A stretch of 7,244 nt of DNA from Paludibacter sp. (GTDB taxonomy: Bacteria; Bacteroidota; Bacteroidia; Bacteroidales; Paludibacteraceae), in NCBI GenBank assembly GCA_031284665.1, contig JAITXR010000266.1:1-7244 (forward strand), read 5' to 3'. Numbering within the stretch: the stretch's first letter is position 1; each line of letters starts with the position of its first letter. Of the stretch, positions 1 to 6,505 are shown one piece after another. A program made the translations under genes and the position numbers. The notes beneath the pieces are model-generated. The model saw only the letters and a program-made list of their open reading frames with translations, made no database searches and was not told the origin of the DNA.

Positions 1-73
1 TAGGATTTTGGTTTATCATTTCAGCATGTCGTTTCCCGATATGCCCGAAACCAACAATTGCAAAGTTTATCAT
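1..73 (-). CDS. Gfo/Idh/MocA-family oxidoreductase, N-terminal fragment
   Basis: Only the first 24 codons are in the window; the gene continues past position 1. Reading leftward from the ATG at 73-71, the protein begins MINFAIVGFGHIGKRHAEMI. This is a first Rossmann beta-strand followed by the glycine-rich dinucleotide loop GFGHIG (residues 8-13, GxGxxG) and the KRHAEMI helix start, which is typical of Gfo/Idh/MocA NAD(P)-dependent sugar dehydrogenases. In Bacteroidota such enzymes often act on nucleotide-sugar or polysaccharide intermediates, but the substrate cannot be inferred from 24 residues. The gene lies on the same strand as cysS-rbfA but is separated from rbfA by over 200 bp of tandem repeats, so co-transcription is doubtful. 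Any other NAD(P)-binding Rossmann protein is the main alternative. Confidence 0.72.
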   Translation of the reverse strand, partial: MINFAIVGFGHIGKRHAEMINQNP

Positions 74-103
74 CGTGTTGTTTGTAAAATAAAAAGACAA
101 AAT

Positions 104-160
104 AATGTAAAATGTAAAAACAAAGTAATGTAAAATGTAAAATGTAGAATGTAAAATGAA
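104..160. repeat. Heptamer tandem array, AATGTAA type
   Basis: AATGTAA occurs at 104-110 and 111-117. After a 9-bp interruption the array resumes at 127-133, 134-140, 141-147 (AATGTAG) and 148-154, and decays at 155-160. The period is exactly 7 bp. It lies between the oxidoreductase start and rbfA and has no coding potential. Confidence 0.85.
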
Positions 161-255
161 AAAACTACTAATTAAGTGATTAACGATTAGTGATTAGTGA
201 TAAAACTACTAATTAAGTGATTAACGATTAGTGATTAGCGATAAAACTACTAATT
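161..255. repeat. 41-bp tandem duplication (2.3 copies) with internal heptamers
   Basis: Two consecutive 41-bp units (161-201 and 202-242) differ at a single base near their ends (gtgat versus gcgat). A third partial copy of 13 bp follows at 243-255. Each unit contains its own heptamer run, GATTAAC then GATTAGT twice (178-201 and 219-242), so a 7-bp period is nested within a 41-bp period. The near identity suggests a recent duplication. There are no coding features and no CRISPR-like unique spacers. Confidence 0.9.
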
Positions 256-325
256 TGTAAACTATTAACTATTAACTATTAACTATTAACTATAAACTTT
301 CCTCTGTCAACTCTCCACTCTCCAC
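256..325 (-). repeat. Ten in-phase heptamers spanning the 3' end of rbfA
   Basis: Read on the minus strand from 325 to 256, the sequence divides without a gap into ten 7-mers: GTGGAGA twice, GTTGACA, GAGGAAA, GTTTATA, GTTAATA four times, then GTTTACA. All begin with G and end in A. The rbfA stop codon (TAG, complement of 290-292) lies inside this array. About half of the array is therefore coding (RbfA residues 117-127) and half is intergenic. Confidence 0.85.
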
Positions 326-673
326 TGCCGAAGGCGGGTCGAGTTTGAGTAAATTATCAATATTCTCAATATAATCAAGCGAGTCGTCGATATGAAAAAA
401 CAGTTCGGGAATAATTCGCAACTGACTTTTAACTCTTCTGCCGAGTTCAAAACGCAGTGCTTTGCTGTCCTTGTTGGTTTTTTCGAGTATTGCGCTTTGT
501 TGTTCGCTTGGGAAAATGCTCAATCGAGCGCGGGCGATGCTAAGGTCAGGACTAATTTTTACGGCAGTAACCGAAATCAGAACTCCTTGATATTTACGGG
601 CATAGATTAAAAATATCTCGCCTAATTCTTTTTGCAGTAAACGTGCAATTTTTTGTTGTCTGGTAGTTTCCAT
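290..673 (-). CDS. rbfA: Ribosome-binding factor A (30S maturation factor)
   Basis: A 127-residue protein of the usual RbfA length. RbfA binds the 30S subunit late in assembly, acts on 16S rRNA processing and the decoding region, and is important for growth in the cold. Visible family features are the N-terminal helix R5QQKIARLLQKEL17, the signature S41PDLSIARA49 in the KH-type fold, and the closing L85RIIPELFFHIDDS98 plus a helix ending at about residue 110. The gene starts 14 nt after the cysS stop on the same strand, so the two are probably co-transcribed. The start at 673-671 fits the family N-terminus. The core fold ends near residue 111. The last 11 residues, VESGELTEESL, are encoded by an in-phase 7-bp repeat array that also holds the stop codon, so this tail is probably a lineage-specific addition with no conserved function. 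The identification is secure. Confidence 0.95.
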   Translation of the reverse strand: METTRQQKIARLLQKELGEIFLIYARKYQGVLISVTAVKISPDLSIARARLSIFPSEQQSAILEKTNKDSKALRFELGRRVKSQLRIIPELFFHIDDSLDYIENIDNLLKLDPPSAVESGELTEESL

Positions 674-687
674 ATTATTTTTTCAGT

Positions 688-2154
688 TTACAATTTCCAT
701 TCAAAACCGTCTTTGCTGTCTTTAATTTCAAAACCGAGTTCCGTGAGCGAATTGCGAATTCTATCCGAAGTTGCCCAGTCTTTATTACGTTTTGCCTCGA
801 GGCGGATATTTAGCAGCAAGTCAATCGCTTGATTATAAGCCTCGCTTTTTGTAGAATTTTGACTTTCGGTTTTCAGCCCAAGAATATCTTCGACAAAAAT
901 TTTAAACACAGATTTTAATTCCGACAAATCGTCAGCCGTAATTTTTTCTTTTCCATCCGCAATGAGGTTAATAATTCTCGTTGCCTCAAAAAGTTGCGAT
1001 ATTGCTATGGGCGTGTTAAGGTCGTCGAGCATTGCCTCTTCGCACTTTTCACGTATATTGCCGATTTTCACGGTCGAAACATCGGCAGCCTCAATTTTTT
1101 GCAGTCGTGCGTATGCTTCGAGCAGTCGGTCGAGTCCTTTTTCGGAAGCCAGCAAAGCCTCGTTGCTAAAATCGAGCGTAGAGCGATAATGGGCTTGCAA
1201 AATAAAAAAGCGAATTACCATTGGGCTGTATGCTTGGGCGAGAAGAGGGTGATTGCCGTTAAAAAACTCGTCGAGCAAAATTGAATTTCCGAGCGATTTC
1301 CCCATTTTTTGCCCATTGATTGTAATCATATTATTGTGCATCCAATAGCGAACGCTTTGGTGTCCGAGCGCGGCTTGCGACTGTGCAATTTCACATTCGT
1401 GATGCGGAAAAATCAAATCCATTCCACCTCCGTGAATATCAAAAGTTTCGCCCAGATATTTTGTTCCCATAGCCGAACATTCGAGATGCCAACCCGGAAA
1501 TCCTTCGCTCCAAGGCGAGTTCCAGTGCATAATATGTTCGGGAGCAGCCTTTTTCCAAAGCGCAAAATCCACCGAGCGGCGTTTTTCGTCCTGTCCGTCG
1601 AGTTCGCGAGTGTTTTCGAGAATTTCGTCAATATTTCGACCTGACAGTGCGCCGTAATTATTTGATTTATTGTATTTTTCAACATCAAAATAGACCGAGC
1701 CGCCACTTTGGTAAGCAAATCCGGCGTCAAAAATTTTTTTGATAAGTTCTATCTGTTCAATAATATGTCCGCTTGCACGTGGCTCAATCGATGGCGACAA
1801 TACATTTAGCGTTTCCATTGCTTTATGGTATCTATTGGCGTAATACTGAGCCACTTCCATTGGCTCGAGTTGCTCAACGCGCGCTTTTTTTGCAATTTTA
1901 TCTTCACCTTCGTCGGCGTCGTTTACTAAATGTCCGACATCAGTTATATTCCTGACGTAGCGCACTTTATAACCCAGATTTAGCAAAAATCGAAATAAAA
2001 TATCGAAAGTAATTGCCGAGCGAGCATGACCGAGATGTGGGTCGCCATACACAGTTGGTCCACAAACATACAGCCCTACGTGAGGCGCGTTGAGTGGCAC
2101 AAATTCTTCTTTTTTACGACTTAATGTGTTGTAAATAAATAGTTTTTTTTCCAT
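688..2154 (-). CDS. cysS: Cysteinyl-tRNA synthetase (class Ia)
   Basis: This 488-residue cytoplasmic enzyme charges tRNA-Cys with cysteine; E. coli CysS has 461 residues. The HIGH motif is H40LGH43 inside a [20 protein letters not shown] signature. The zinc/cysteine site ligands are C31, C226 (in WHLEC), H251 and E255 (in FPHHECE). The KMSKS loop reads K283MGKS287. The C-terminus has the characteristic [24 protein letters not shown] pattern. I start at the ATG at 2154-2152 ([11 protein letters not shown]). An in-frame ATG 15 codons upstream (2199) would add a lysine- and isoleucine-rich stretch from AT-rich leader that does not match the family N-terminus. The gene is the first of a two-gene minus-strand operon with rbfA 14 nt downstream. 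A -7-like element TATTTTTG lies about 120 bp upstream (2279-2272). All catalytic features are intact. Confidence 0.97.
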   Translation of the reverse strand: MEKKLFIYNTLSRKKEEFVPLNAPHVGLYVCGPTVYGDPHLGHARSAITFDILFRFLLNLGYKVRYVRNITDVGHLVNDADEGEDKIAKKARVEQLEPMEVAQYYANRYHKAMETLNVLSPSIEPRASGHIIEQIELIKKIFDAGFAYQSGGSVYFDVEKYNKSNNYGALSGRNIDEILENTRELDGQDEKRRSVDFALWKKAAPEHIMHWNSPWSEGFPGWHLECSAMGTKYLGETFDIHGGGMDLIFPHHECEIAQSQAALGHQSVRYWMHNNMITINGQKMGKSLGNSILLDEFFNGNHPLLAQAYSPMVIRFFILQAHYRSTLDFSNEALLASEKGLDRLLEAYARLQKIEAADVSTVKIGNIREKCEEAMLDDLNTPIAISQLFEATRIINLIADGKEKITADDLSELKSVFKIFVEDILGLKTESQNSTKSEAYNQAIDLLLNIRLEAKRNKDWATSDRIRNSLTELGFEIKDSKDGFEWKL

Positions 2155-2271
2155 ATTTTTAATTGCTTGTTTTTTTAATATTATGTTTTTTTGCAGCATC
2201 TAAACTGCGTACATTTTGCAACATTCACATAAAAAAATGTTTATTATTTATAAAAATTTCATTATCGGCTG

Positions 2272-2279
2272 CAAAAATA
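2272..2279 (-). promoter_or_regulatory. Putative -7 element for cysS-rbfA
   Basis: On the minus strand positions 2279-2272 read TATTTTTG, an exact match to the Bacteroidota primary sigma -7 consensus TAnnTTTG. A TTTG that could serve as the -33 box lies at 2297-2294, but the 14-bp spacer is shorter than the usual 19 or so. Transcription would start near 2266 and leave a leader of about 110 nt before the cysS ATG. The element is one arm of the inverted repeat 2269-2279 / 2303-2313. Confidence 0.5.
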
Positions 2280-2302
2280 GTGATTTTATACGGCAAATTA
2301 GT

Positions 2303-2310
2303 TACTTTTG
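2303..2310 (+). promoter_or_regulatory. Putative divergent -7 element facing the zinc-ribbon/porW operon
   Basis: TACTTTTG matches TAnnTTTG on the plus strand; I see no clear TTTG at the expected -33 distance. Transcription starting near 2317 would read through the whole 2408-2732 repeat element and give a leader of about 480 nt before the zinc-ribbon ATG at 2796. No exact TAnnTTTG was found between 2314 and 2795, so this is the best candidate promoter for the plus-strand operon. The support is sequence match only. Confidence 0.42.
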
Positions 2311-2313
2311 CAG

Positions 2314-2407
2314 ACTAAAATTAATTTTTTTTAGTTATATAAGGTCTATTAAAAGTTTACAAAGCGTTTTTGCTTAAATTATATCAGTGTTTTGAGCATT
2401 TTGCTGT
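2314..2407. other. AT-rich non-coding leader, no recognised feature
   Basis: This stretch between the divergent -7 boxes and the repeat element is AT-rich, with runs of A and T and one very short stem (AAGC-GTTTTT-GCTT near 2360-2375). I see no gene, RNA gene or recognisable regulatory site in it. Confidence 0.5.
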
Positions 2408-2468
2408 AACCCTAACAAAGAGTATGAAAAATTTGATAGTTGGTTGAAATTTTTTACGTTATGTCTTT

Positions 2469-2539
2469 CATTCCGTTAGGAATGAATCGCTCGGTAGAGA
2501 TAACATATAACCTTGAATTCTGCATTCCGTAGGTATGCA
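2469..2539 (+). repeat. REP-like module, left copy
   Basis: The order is: palindrome CATTCC-GTTA-GGAATG (2469-2484), 3 nt, conserved box CGCTCGGTAGA (2488-2498), 22 nt, second palindrome TGCATTCCGTAGGTATGCA (2521-2539, one internal mismatch). The right copy has the same order on the opposite strand. Confidence 0.8.
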
Positions 2540-2578
2540 ACCAAAATTATATATTTAAACCAACTGATGATTAAGGAT

Positions 2579-2651
2579 GCATTCCTAACGGAATGCTTAG
2601 TCCGTATTTGGCGATGCATTTTCTACCGAGCGAAGCATTCCTACGGAATGC
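2579..2651 (-). repeat. REP-like module, right (inverted) copy
   Basis: Read on the minus strand: palindrome GCATTCCGTAGGAATGC (2651-2635), 2 nt, the same box CGCTCGGTAGA (2632-2622, perfect 11-bp match), 25 nt, palindrome GCATTCCGTTAGGAATGC (2596-2579). Together with the left copy it can form a nested hairpin pairing 2469-2484 with 2635-2651, 2488-2498 with 2622-2632, and 2521-2539 with 2579-2596. The 39-nt segment 2540-2578 forms the loop. Confidence 0.8.
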
Positions 2652-2795
2652 AACTATTAAGAATTTTTTCGAGCAAGATTTTGCAAAATGAAAAAATATA
2701 CTTAAATTTTTTACAGCCCACCTGTTAGGGTTTGGAAACTATATTAGCGTTAGAACGAAATCACAATAGTTAGCATAACTTAAAATTTAAAAACA

Positions 2796-3107
2796 ATGAA
2801 ATACTGCCCAAATTGTAATGCGGAAGTTGACGACAATTTCGAGATTTGCTGGAATTGCAACTATGATTTTGAGAACAACGAAATTGTAAAATTTGAAGAC
2901 AACACTGTTGCGAAAAAGGATATTAGATGCTTGCGCTGCGATGTACAAATGTCGTATTCAGGCAATTATGATTTTCACGAAGGTACGGACTTCGGTTTTT
3001 TTGGTAATTTTTTCGAATTATTTACAAATCGCGAAAGTTTCGATATTTACGTTTGCAATAAGTGCGGTAAAGTGGAGTTTTTTATTCCGGAATCTAAAAT
3101 CAACTAA
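2796..3107 (+). CDS. Small protein with two zinc ribbons, function unknown
   Basis: A 103-residue soluble protein with four CxxC knuckles: C4/C7, C18/C21, C45/C48 and C87/C90. The first two are close together and form a compact N-terminal zinc ribbon (CPNC...CWNC). The last two bracket about 40 residues containing FHEGTDFGFFGNFFELFTNRESFDIYV, which forms a second ribbon with a long insert; the pattern CxRC...HEG...G...ELF.NRE.FD.Y.C..CG..EFF resembles a widespread uncharacterised bacterial zinc-ribbon family. There is no signal peptide or membrane segment, so a cytoplasmic location is expected. The start is the ATG at 2796, preceded by an A-rich leader and no Shine-Dalgarno. The stop is 14 nt before the TTG of the PorW/SprE-like gene, which suggests one transcript. 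The role could be nucleic-acid or protein binding, or zinc sensing; nothing in the sequence decides. Confidence 0.85.
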   Translation: MKYCPNCNAEVDDNFEICWNCNYDFENNEIVKFEDNTVAKKDIRCLRCDVQMSYSGNYDFHEGTDFGFFGNFFELFTNRESFDIYVCNKCGKVEFFIPESKIN

Positions 3108-3121
3108 TCCATAGAATAGTT

Positions 3122-6100
3122 TTGAAAAAGTATTATTTACATACAACAATCGTTATTTGTGTACTTGTGGCGTTATGTGGCTGCTCGTTAAAAAAGAACA
3201 CTGCTTATAGCCGTAATTATCAGGCTGTTAATACTCGTTTTAATGTGTATTTTAACGGTCAGGTGAATTATGACGAAGGGATGAAAATGATTTTTGATGC
3301 CAATAAGGACAATTTTTCTGCCGTAATTCCAATGTACCCGATAAGTAAGCACGAAAATGCGCGAGCCGCAACAGGTAAAATGGATGTCTCGATTGAAAAA
3401 AGTCGCAAGGCAATAAAACTGCGCTCGATAAAACAAAAGCCTGTTCGCAATTCAAAAAAATGGAAAGACGAAAAGTATAAACATTGGTACGAGCAGGAAG
3501 AATTTAACCCCGAAATGTGGAAAGCGTGGATAATGCTTGGTCAATCGGAGTTTCACAAGGCTGATTTTCTCGGCTCGGTAGGTACTTTTACTTATATTGC
3601 CAATCATTATTCCACAAACTCGGATGTGGTAAATTTAAGCCGTATGTGGATGGTGCGCGCCTATGCCGAAATGGATTGGATATACGAAGCCGAGCAAATG
3701 TTGTCGAACATCAAACAGGATAATATAAGTCGCCGACAATCAGGAATGTATGCGGCTGTAAATGCTGATTTGCTACTCAAAAAAAAGCAATATGTGGAGG
3801 CTATTCCGTTTTTGGAAATTGCGCTGAAACACGAAAAAGACCGTCGCCTGCGCCAGCGTTTCAATTTTCTGCTTGCACAACTTTATACTCAAACAGGCGA
3901 CAAGACTAAGGCTTATCAGTGTTATTCCACGTTAATAAAAATGAATCCTGCTTACGAAATGGATTTTAACGCCCGTATTTACCGCGCCGAATTGGGGACA
4001 AAAAAAATTGAGGCTGTGCGAAAAGACCTGAAACGGATGTTAAAAAACTCGAATAATAAAGATTATTTGGATAAAATTTATTTCACACTCGGTAAAACAT
4101 ATCTGCAAACCAACGATACGGCAAAAGCCATCGAAAATTTCAATCTGTCGATTGAAAAAAGCACCCTCGCAGGATATGATAAGGCTCTTACTCTCATTAC
4201 ATTAGGCGATTTATATTACAACACGCGGCGTTATGCGCAAGCGCAACCGTGCTACGACCAAGCCTCAAAAATTCTGACAGTTACCGACGATAATTATTTT
4301 TTGGTGCAAAAACGCGCCGAAACTCTTGGCGAACTTGTTGTGGAACAGGAAATTGTGATGTTGCAGGACAGTTTGCAAATTTTGGCTGACCTTTCGCCTG
4401 AGGAGCAATTAGCAATTGTAAATCAACATATTAAAGACCTTATTGCTGCCGAAGCCGCTGCCGCAAAAGCCGCCGAAGAAGAAGCGGAAATCAGGGCTTT
4501 GACCGATTTGAATAGCGGCGAAAGTTCAAACTCGCTAACGCCAAATTTCGACCGTCCGGCTGCCACTGTCGGAGCGGGCGCAAATGCAAACTGGTATTTT
4601 TACAATGCTAATCTGATGTCGTCGGGAAAGCGCGACTTTGTGAAAAAATGGGGAAGTCGTAAACTCGAAGATAACTGGCGCAGAACAAGTAAATCGTCGC
4701 CACTGTTTGCAAACGACGATAATGCCGAAAATCCAACGCCCGAAAGTGCCGAAACCCTCGCCGACAGTACGGTACAAACACCGGTTGCCACCGATAGCAA
4801 AGACCCGCAATTTTACTTGCAGCAAATTCCAAAAACGGCTGCCGAGCGCGAACAGTCGAACAAGTTGATTGCCGATGCGCTGTATGCAATGGGCGGAATT
4901 TACAAGGAAAAAATAGAGGATATTCCAATGGCTATCGAAACTTTTGAGGAATTTGCCCGCCGTTTTCCTGACGACCCGCGCCGTGTTGATGCTTATTATC
5001 ACAGTTATATTGCTGCCTCAAAAGTAGGGGATTCGATACGCGCCGACAATTTCAGGCAGCAAATTTTGAGCGATTTTCCAACGTCCCGATATGCTGATGC
5101 TCTGTCGCATCCTGATTTTTTTGAGAGAATGAAACGTATGTATCAGCAGCAGGATTCTTTGTATAACGATACTTATCAGGCATATCTCAAAAGTAATTTT
5201 GAGAAGGTAAAAACAAGTGCCGCTGAATTTGAAAACAATTATCCTTTGTCGGTCTTATTGCCTAAGTTTCAGTTTCTTAACGCATTGAGTATAGGAAAAA
5301 CCGATAGTGCGGCAGTATTCAAAACCACGCTCGACGATTTGATTACAAAATACCCGACAAGCGATGTGAGTGCGATGGCAAAAGATATTTTAGCCCTTAT
5401 GAATCAGGGACTTGAATCGCAAAGAGGCAGTTCGGGAGGGACATTGCTGGCATTGCGCTCGGCTCAGGACAGCGTGATGCTTGCCGAAGACGAAACTTTT
5501 CGCCTTACTGCCGATAAAGACCAAAAATATCGCCTGATGTTACTCGCAAAAGCCGACGAGGCGGTGGTTAATAAACTGCTTTTCAACATTGCATCGTTTA
5601 ATTTTACGCGCTTTATTATTAAAGATTTTGACTTGCTCGTAACTAAATCAGATAGCCTAAACCGAACGCTTTTTGTTAGCAATTTTGATAATTATTCCGA
5701 AGTGCTGTGGTACAATTCGTCGATTAAAAATGATACGTCGATTTACAATTTGGTGGAACGATACGAAATTGAACTTTTGCCTGTGTCGGAACATAACTTT
5801 GCGCTTATCGGCAACATTTTTTCGTTAGACGATTACCGAAAGTTTTATGCCGAAAATATTAAAACTGCCGATAGCAAAAAGGCTACGCAGACTATTGCTT
5901 TGCCCGAAACTATGGCTATGAGGGAGGATACTGTGGTTGCAAATAAAGAAGTTAAAGACAATAAAGAAGTTACGGAAGTTAAAGATAATAAAGAAGTTAG
6001 GGAAGTTAAAGAAGTTAAAGATAATAAAGATAATAAAGAAGTTAGGGAAGTTAAAGATAATAAAGAAGTTACAGGAAATAATGCTCCTGCATCGGTGCAA

Positions 6101-6505
6101 ACTCCGGCTCCGGAGCCTAATGCGCCACTTTATAAAAACTTGTTTGCCATCACTCCCAACGCTCCGCACTTTGTAGCAATAGTAGTGCTTTCGGGCGATT
6201 TTAGTTTCGACAACTTTAATACAGCCCTCAAAACTTACAATACGGACAACTACTCGATGCTAAATTTAAACGCCAATCTCGAAAAAGTTGGTAATCAGCA
6301 AATTATCATTATCGGCAGTTTTGCCGATTCCAATTCCGCAAAATCGTATTTGCAGCGCATTGTCAAAGAAAGAGCAGTGTTTGCCGCACTATCCAAAGCC
6401 AACTATCGTAATTTGCTCGGAACTCAAAACAATCTGAATATTATGATGCAAAAAAACGAAATGAATACTTATTTTGACTTTATGCGAGAATATTATTTGA
6501 AATAA
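3122..6505 (+). CDS. porW/sprE: T9SS periplasmic TPR lipoprotein, PorW/SprE family (enlarged)
   Basis: A 1127-residue lipoprotein. The signal peptide (residues 1-20) ends in lipobox L18CGC21; the residues after the cysteine (SLKKN) lack the acidic Bacteroidota surface-export signal, so I infer an outer-membrane protein facing the periplasm. Family marks are the N-terminal NTRFNVYFNG (37-46) and the central block W491YFYNANL...W510GSRKLEDNWRR521. TPR-like helix pairs cover about 130-385 and, after an Ala/Glu-rich coiled segment (437-457), about 570-760. The last part holds two similar alpha/beta domains (about 803-913 and 1016-1126) joined by an EVK/DNK repeat (943-984). PorW/SprE proteins are needed for T9SS secretion and gliding and are thought to link the PorK/N ring with the Sov/SprA translocon. 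The start is TTG at 3122: no ATG or GTG lies just upstream, and the next Met is past the signal peptide. The protein is longer than SprE of Flavobacterium (about 870). It sits 14 nt after the zinc-ribbon gene. Confidence 0.85.
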   Translation: MKKYYLHTTIVICVLVALCGCSLKKNTAYSRNYQAVNTRFNVYFNGQVNYDEGMKMIFDANKDNFSAVIPMYPISKHENARAATGKMDVSIEKSRKAIKLRSIKQKPVRNSKKWKDEKYKHWYEQEEFNPEMWKAWIMLGQSEFHKADFLGSVGTFTYIANHYSTNSDVVNLSRMWMVRAYAEMDWIYEAEQMLSNIKQDNISRRQSGMYAAVNADLLLKKKQYVEAIPFLEIALKHEKDRRLRQRFNFLLAQLYTQTGDKTKAYQCYSTLIKMNPAYEMDFNARIYRAELGTKKIEAVRKDLKRMLKNSNNKDYLDKIYFTLGKTYLQTNDTAKAIENFNLSIEKSTLAGYDKALTLITLGDLYYNTRRYAQAQPCYDQASKILTVTDDNYFLVQKRAETLGELVVEQEIVMLQDSLQILADLSPEEQLAIVNQHIKDLIAAEAAAAKAAEEEAEIRALTDLNSGESSNSLTPNFDRPAATVGAGANANWYFYNANLMSSGKRDFVKKWGSRKLEDNWRRTSKSSPLFANDDNAENPTPESAETLADSTVQTPVATDSKDPQFYLQQIPKTAAEREQSNKLIADALYAMGGIYKEKIEDIPMAIETFEEFARRFPDDPRRVDAYYHSYIAASKVGDSIRADNFRQQILSDFPTSRYADALSHPDFFERMKRMYQQQDSLYNDTYQAYLKSNFEKVKTSAAEFENNYPLSVLLPKFQFLNALSIGKTDSAAVFKTTLDDLITKYPTSDVSAMAKDILALMNQGLESQRGSSGGTLLALRSAQDSVMLAEDETFRLTADKDQKYRLMLLAKADEAVVNKLLFNIASFNFTRFIIKDFDLLVTKSDSLNRTLFVSNFDNYSEVLWYNSSIKNDTSIYNLVERYEIELLPVSEHNFALIGNIFSLDDYRKFYAENIKTADSKKATQTIALPETMAMREDTVVANKEVKDNKEVTEVKDNKEVREVKEVKDNKDNKEVREVKDNKEVTGNNAPASVQTPAPEPNAPLYKNLFAITPNAPHFVAIVVLSGDFSFDNFNTALKTYNTDNYSMLNLNANLEKVGNQQIIIIGSFADSNSAKSYLQRIVKERAVFAALSKANYRNLLGTQNNLNIMMQKNEMNTYFDFMREYYLK
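5948..6073 (+). repeat. In-frame 9-bp tandem repeat (14 units) encoding EVK/DNK tripeptides
   Basis: Fourteen consecutive 9-bp units, GAAGTTAAA/GAAGTTAGG/GAAGTTACx or GATAATAAA/GACAATAAA, encode residues 943-984 of the PorW/SprE-like protein. In order the units are EVK DNK EVT EVK DNK EVR EVK EVK DNK DNK EVR EVK DNK EVT. Units 5-7 (5984-6010) recur identically as units 10-12 (6029-6055), a sign of slippage or segmental duplication. The tract is charge-balanced and low in complexity and lies between two folded domains. Confidence 0.95.

Larger units (their letters stand above)
2408..2732. mobile_element. MITE/REPIN-like non-coding element with terminal inverted repeats
   Basis: Perfect 10-bp inverted ends, AACCCTAACA (2408-2417) and TGTTAGGGTT (2723-2732), bracket a 325-bp segment that holds no gene. 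Inside lie two inverted copies of a structured module (2469-2539 and 2579-2651). I see no target-site duplication next to the ends. A non-autonomous element moved in trans is the natural reading of the architecture, but no transposase is in the window. The outer ends could also be unrelated to the inner modules. An open frame at 2513-2728 is translated repeat, not a gene. Confidence 0.5.

Noticed and set aside
161..255. CRISPR array
   Set aside because: The units are directly adjacent with no unique spacers.
1292..1306. KMGKS in place of KMSKS in CysS as a possible defect
   Set aside because: The third position of this loop is variable and KMGKS is common in Bacteroidota synthetases; all other active-site residues are present.
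1309..1644. 111-codon plus-strand frame opposite cysS
   Set aside because: It is antisense to conserved CysS motifs (KMGKS, HHECE and WHLEC regions).
2155..2199. 15-codon upstream extension of cysS from an earlier ATG
   Set aside because: The extension is AT-rich leader sequence without similarity to CysS N-termini; [11 protein letters not shown] fits the family start.
2513..2728. 71-codon plus-strand frame in the repeat element
   Set aside because: It is made of the palindromes and box of the REP-like modules and their flanks, with no protein-like pattern; it is translated repeat DNA.
2705..2740. Intrinsic terminator at the right end of the repeat element
   Set aside because: The T-run precedes ACAGCCCACCTGTTAGGGTTT, which forms no strong local stem followed by a U-tract on either strand.
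4535..5002. 155-codon minus-strand frame inside the PorW/SprE gene
   Set aside because: It lies opposite a well-supported coding frame with family motifs and has no recognisable domain.
5825..6169. Minus-strand frame with a repeated NFFIIFNF-like hydrophobic stretch resembling a membrane protein
   Set aside because: The repeat is the antisense reading of the EVK/DNK tract; its apparent hydrophobicity is an artefact of the A/G-rich coding strand.
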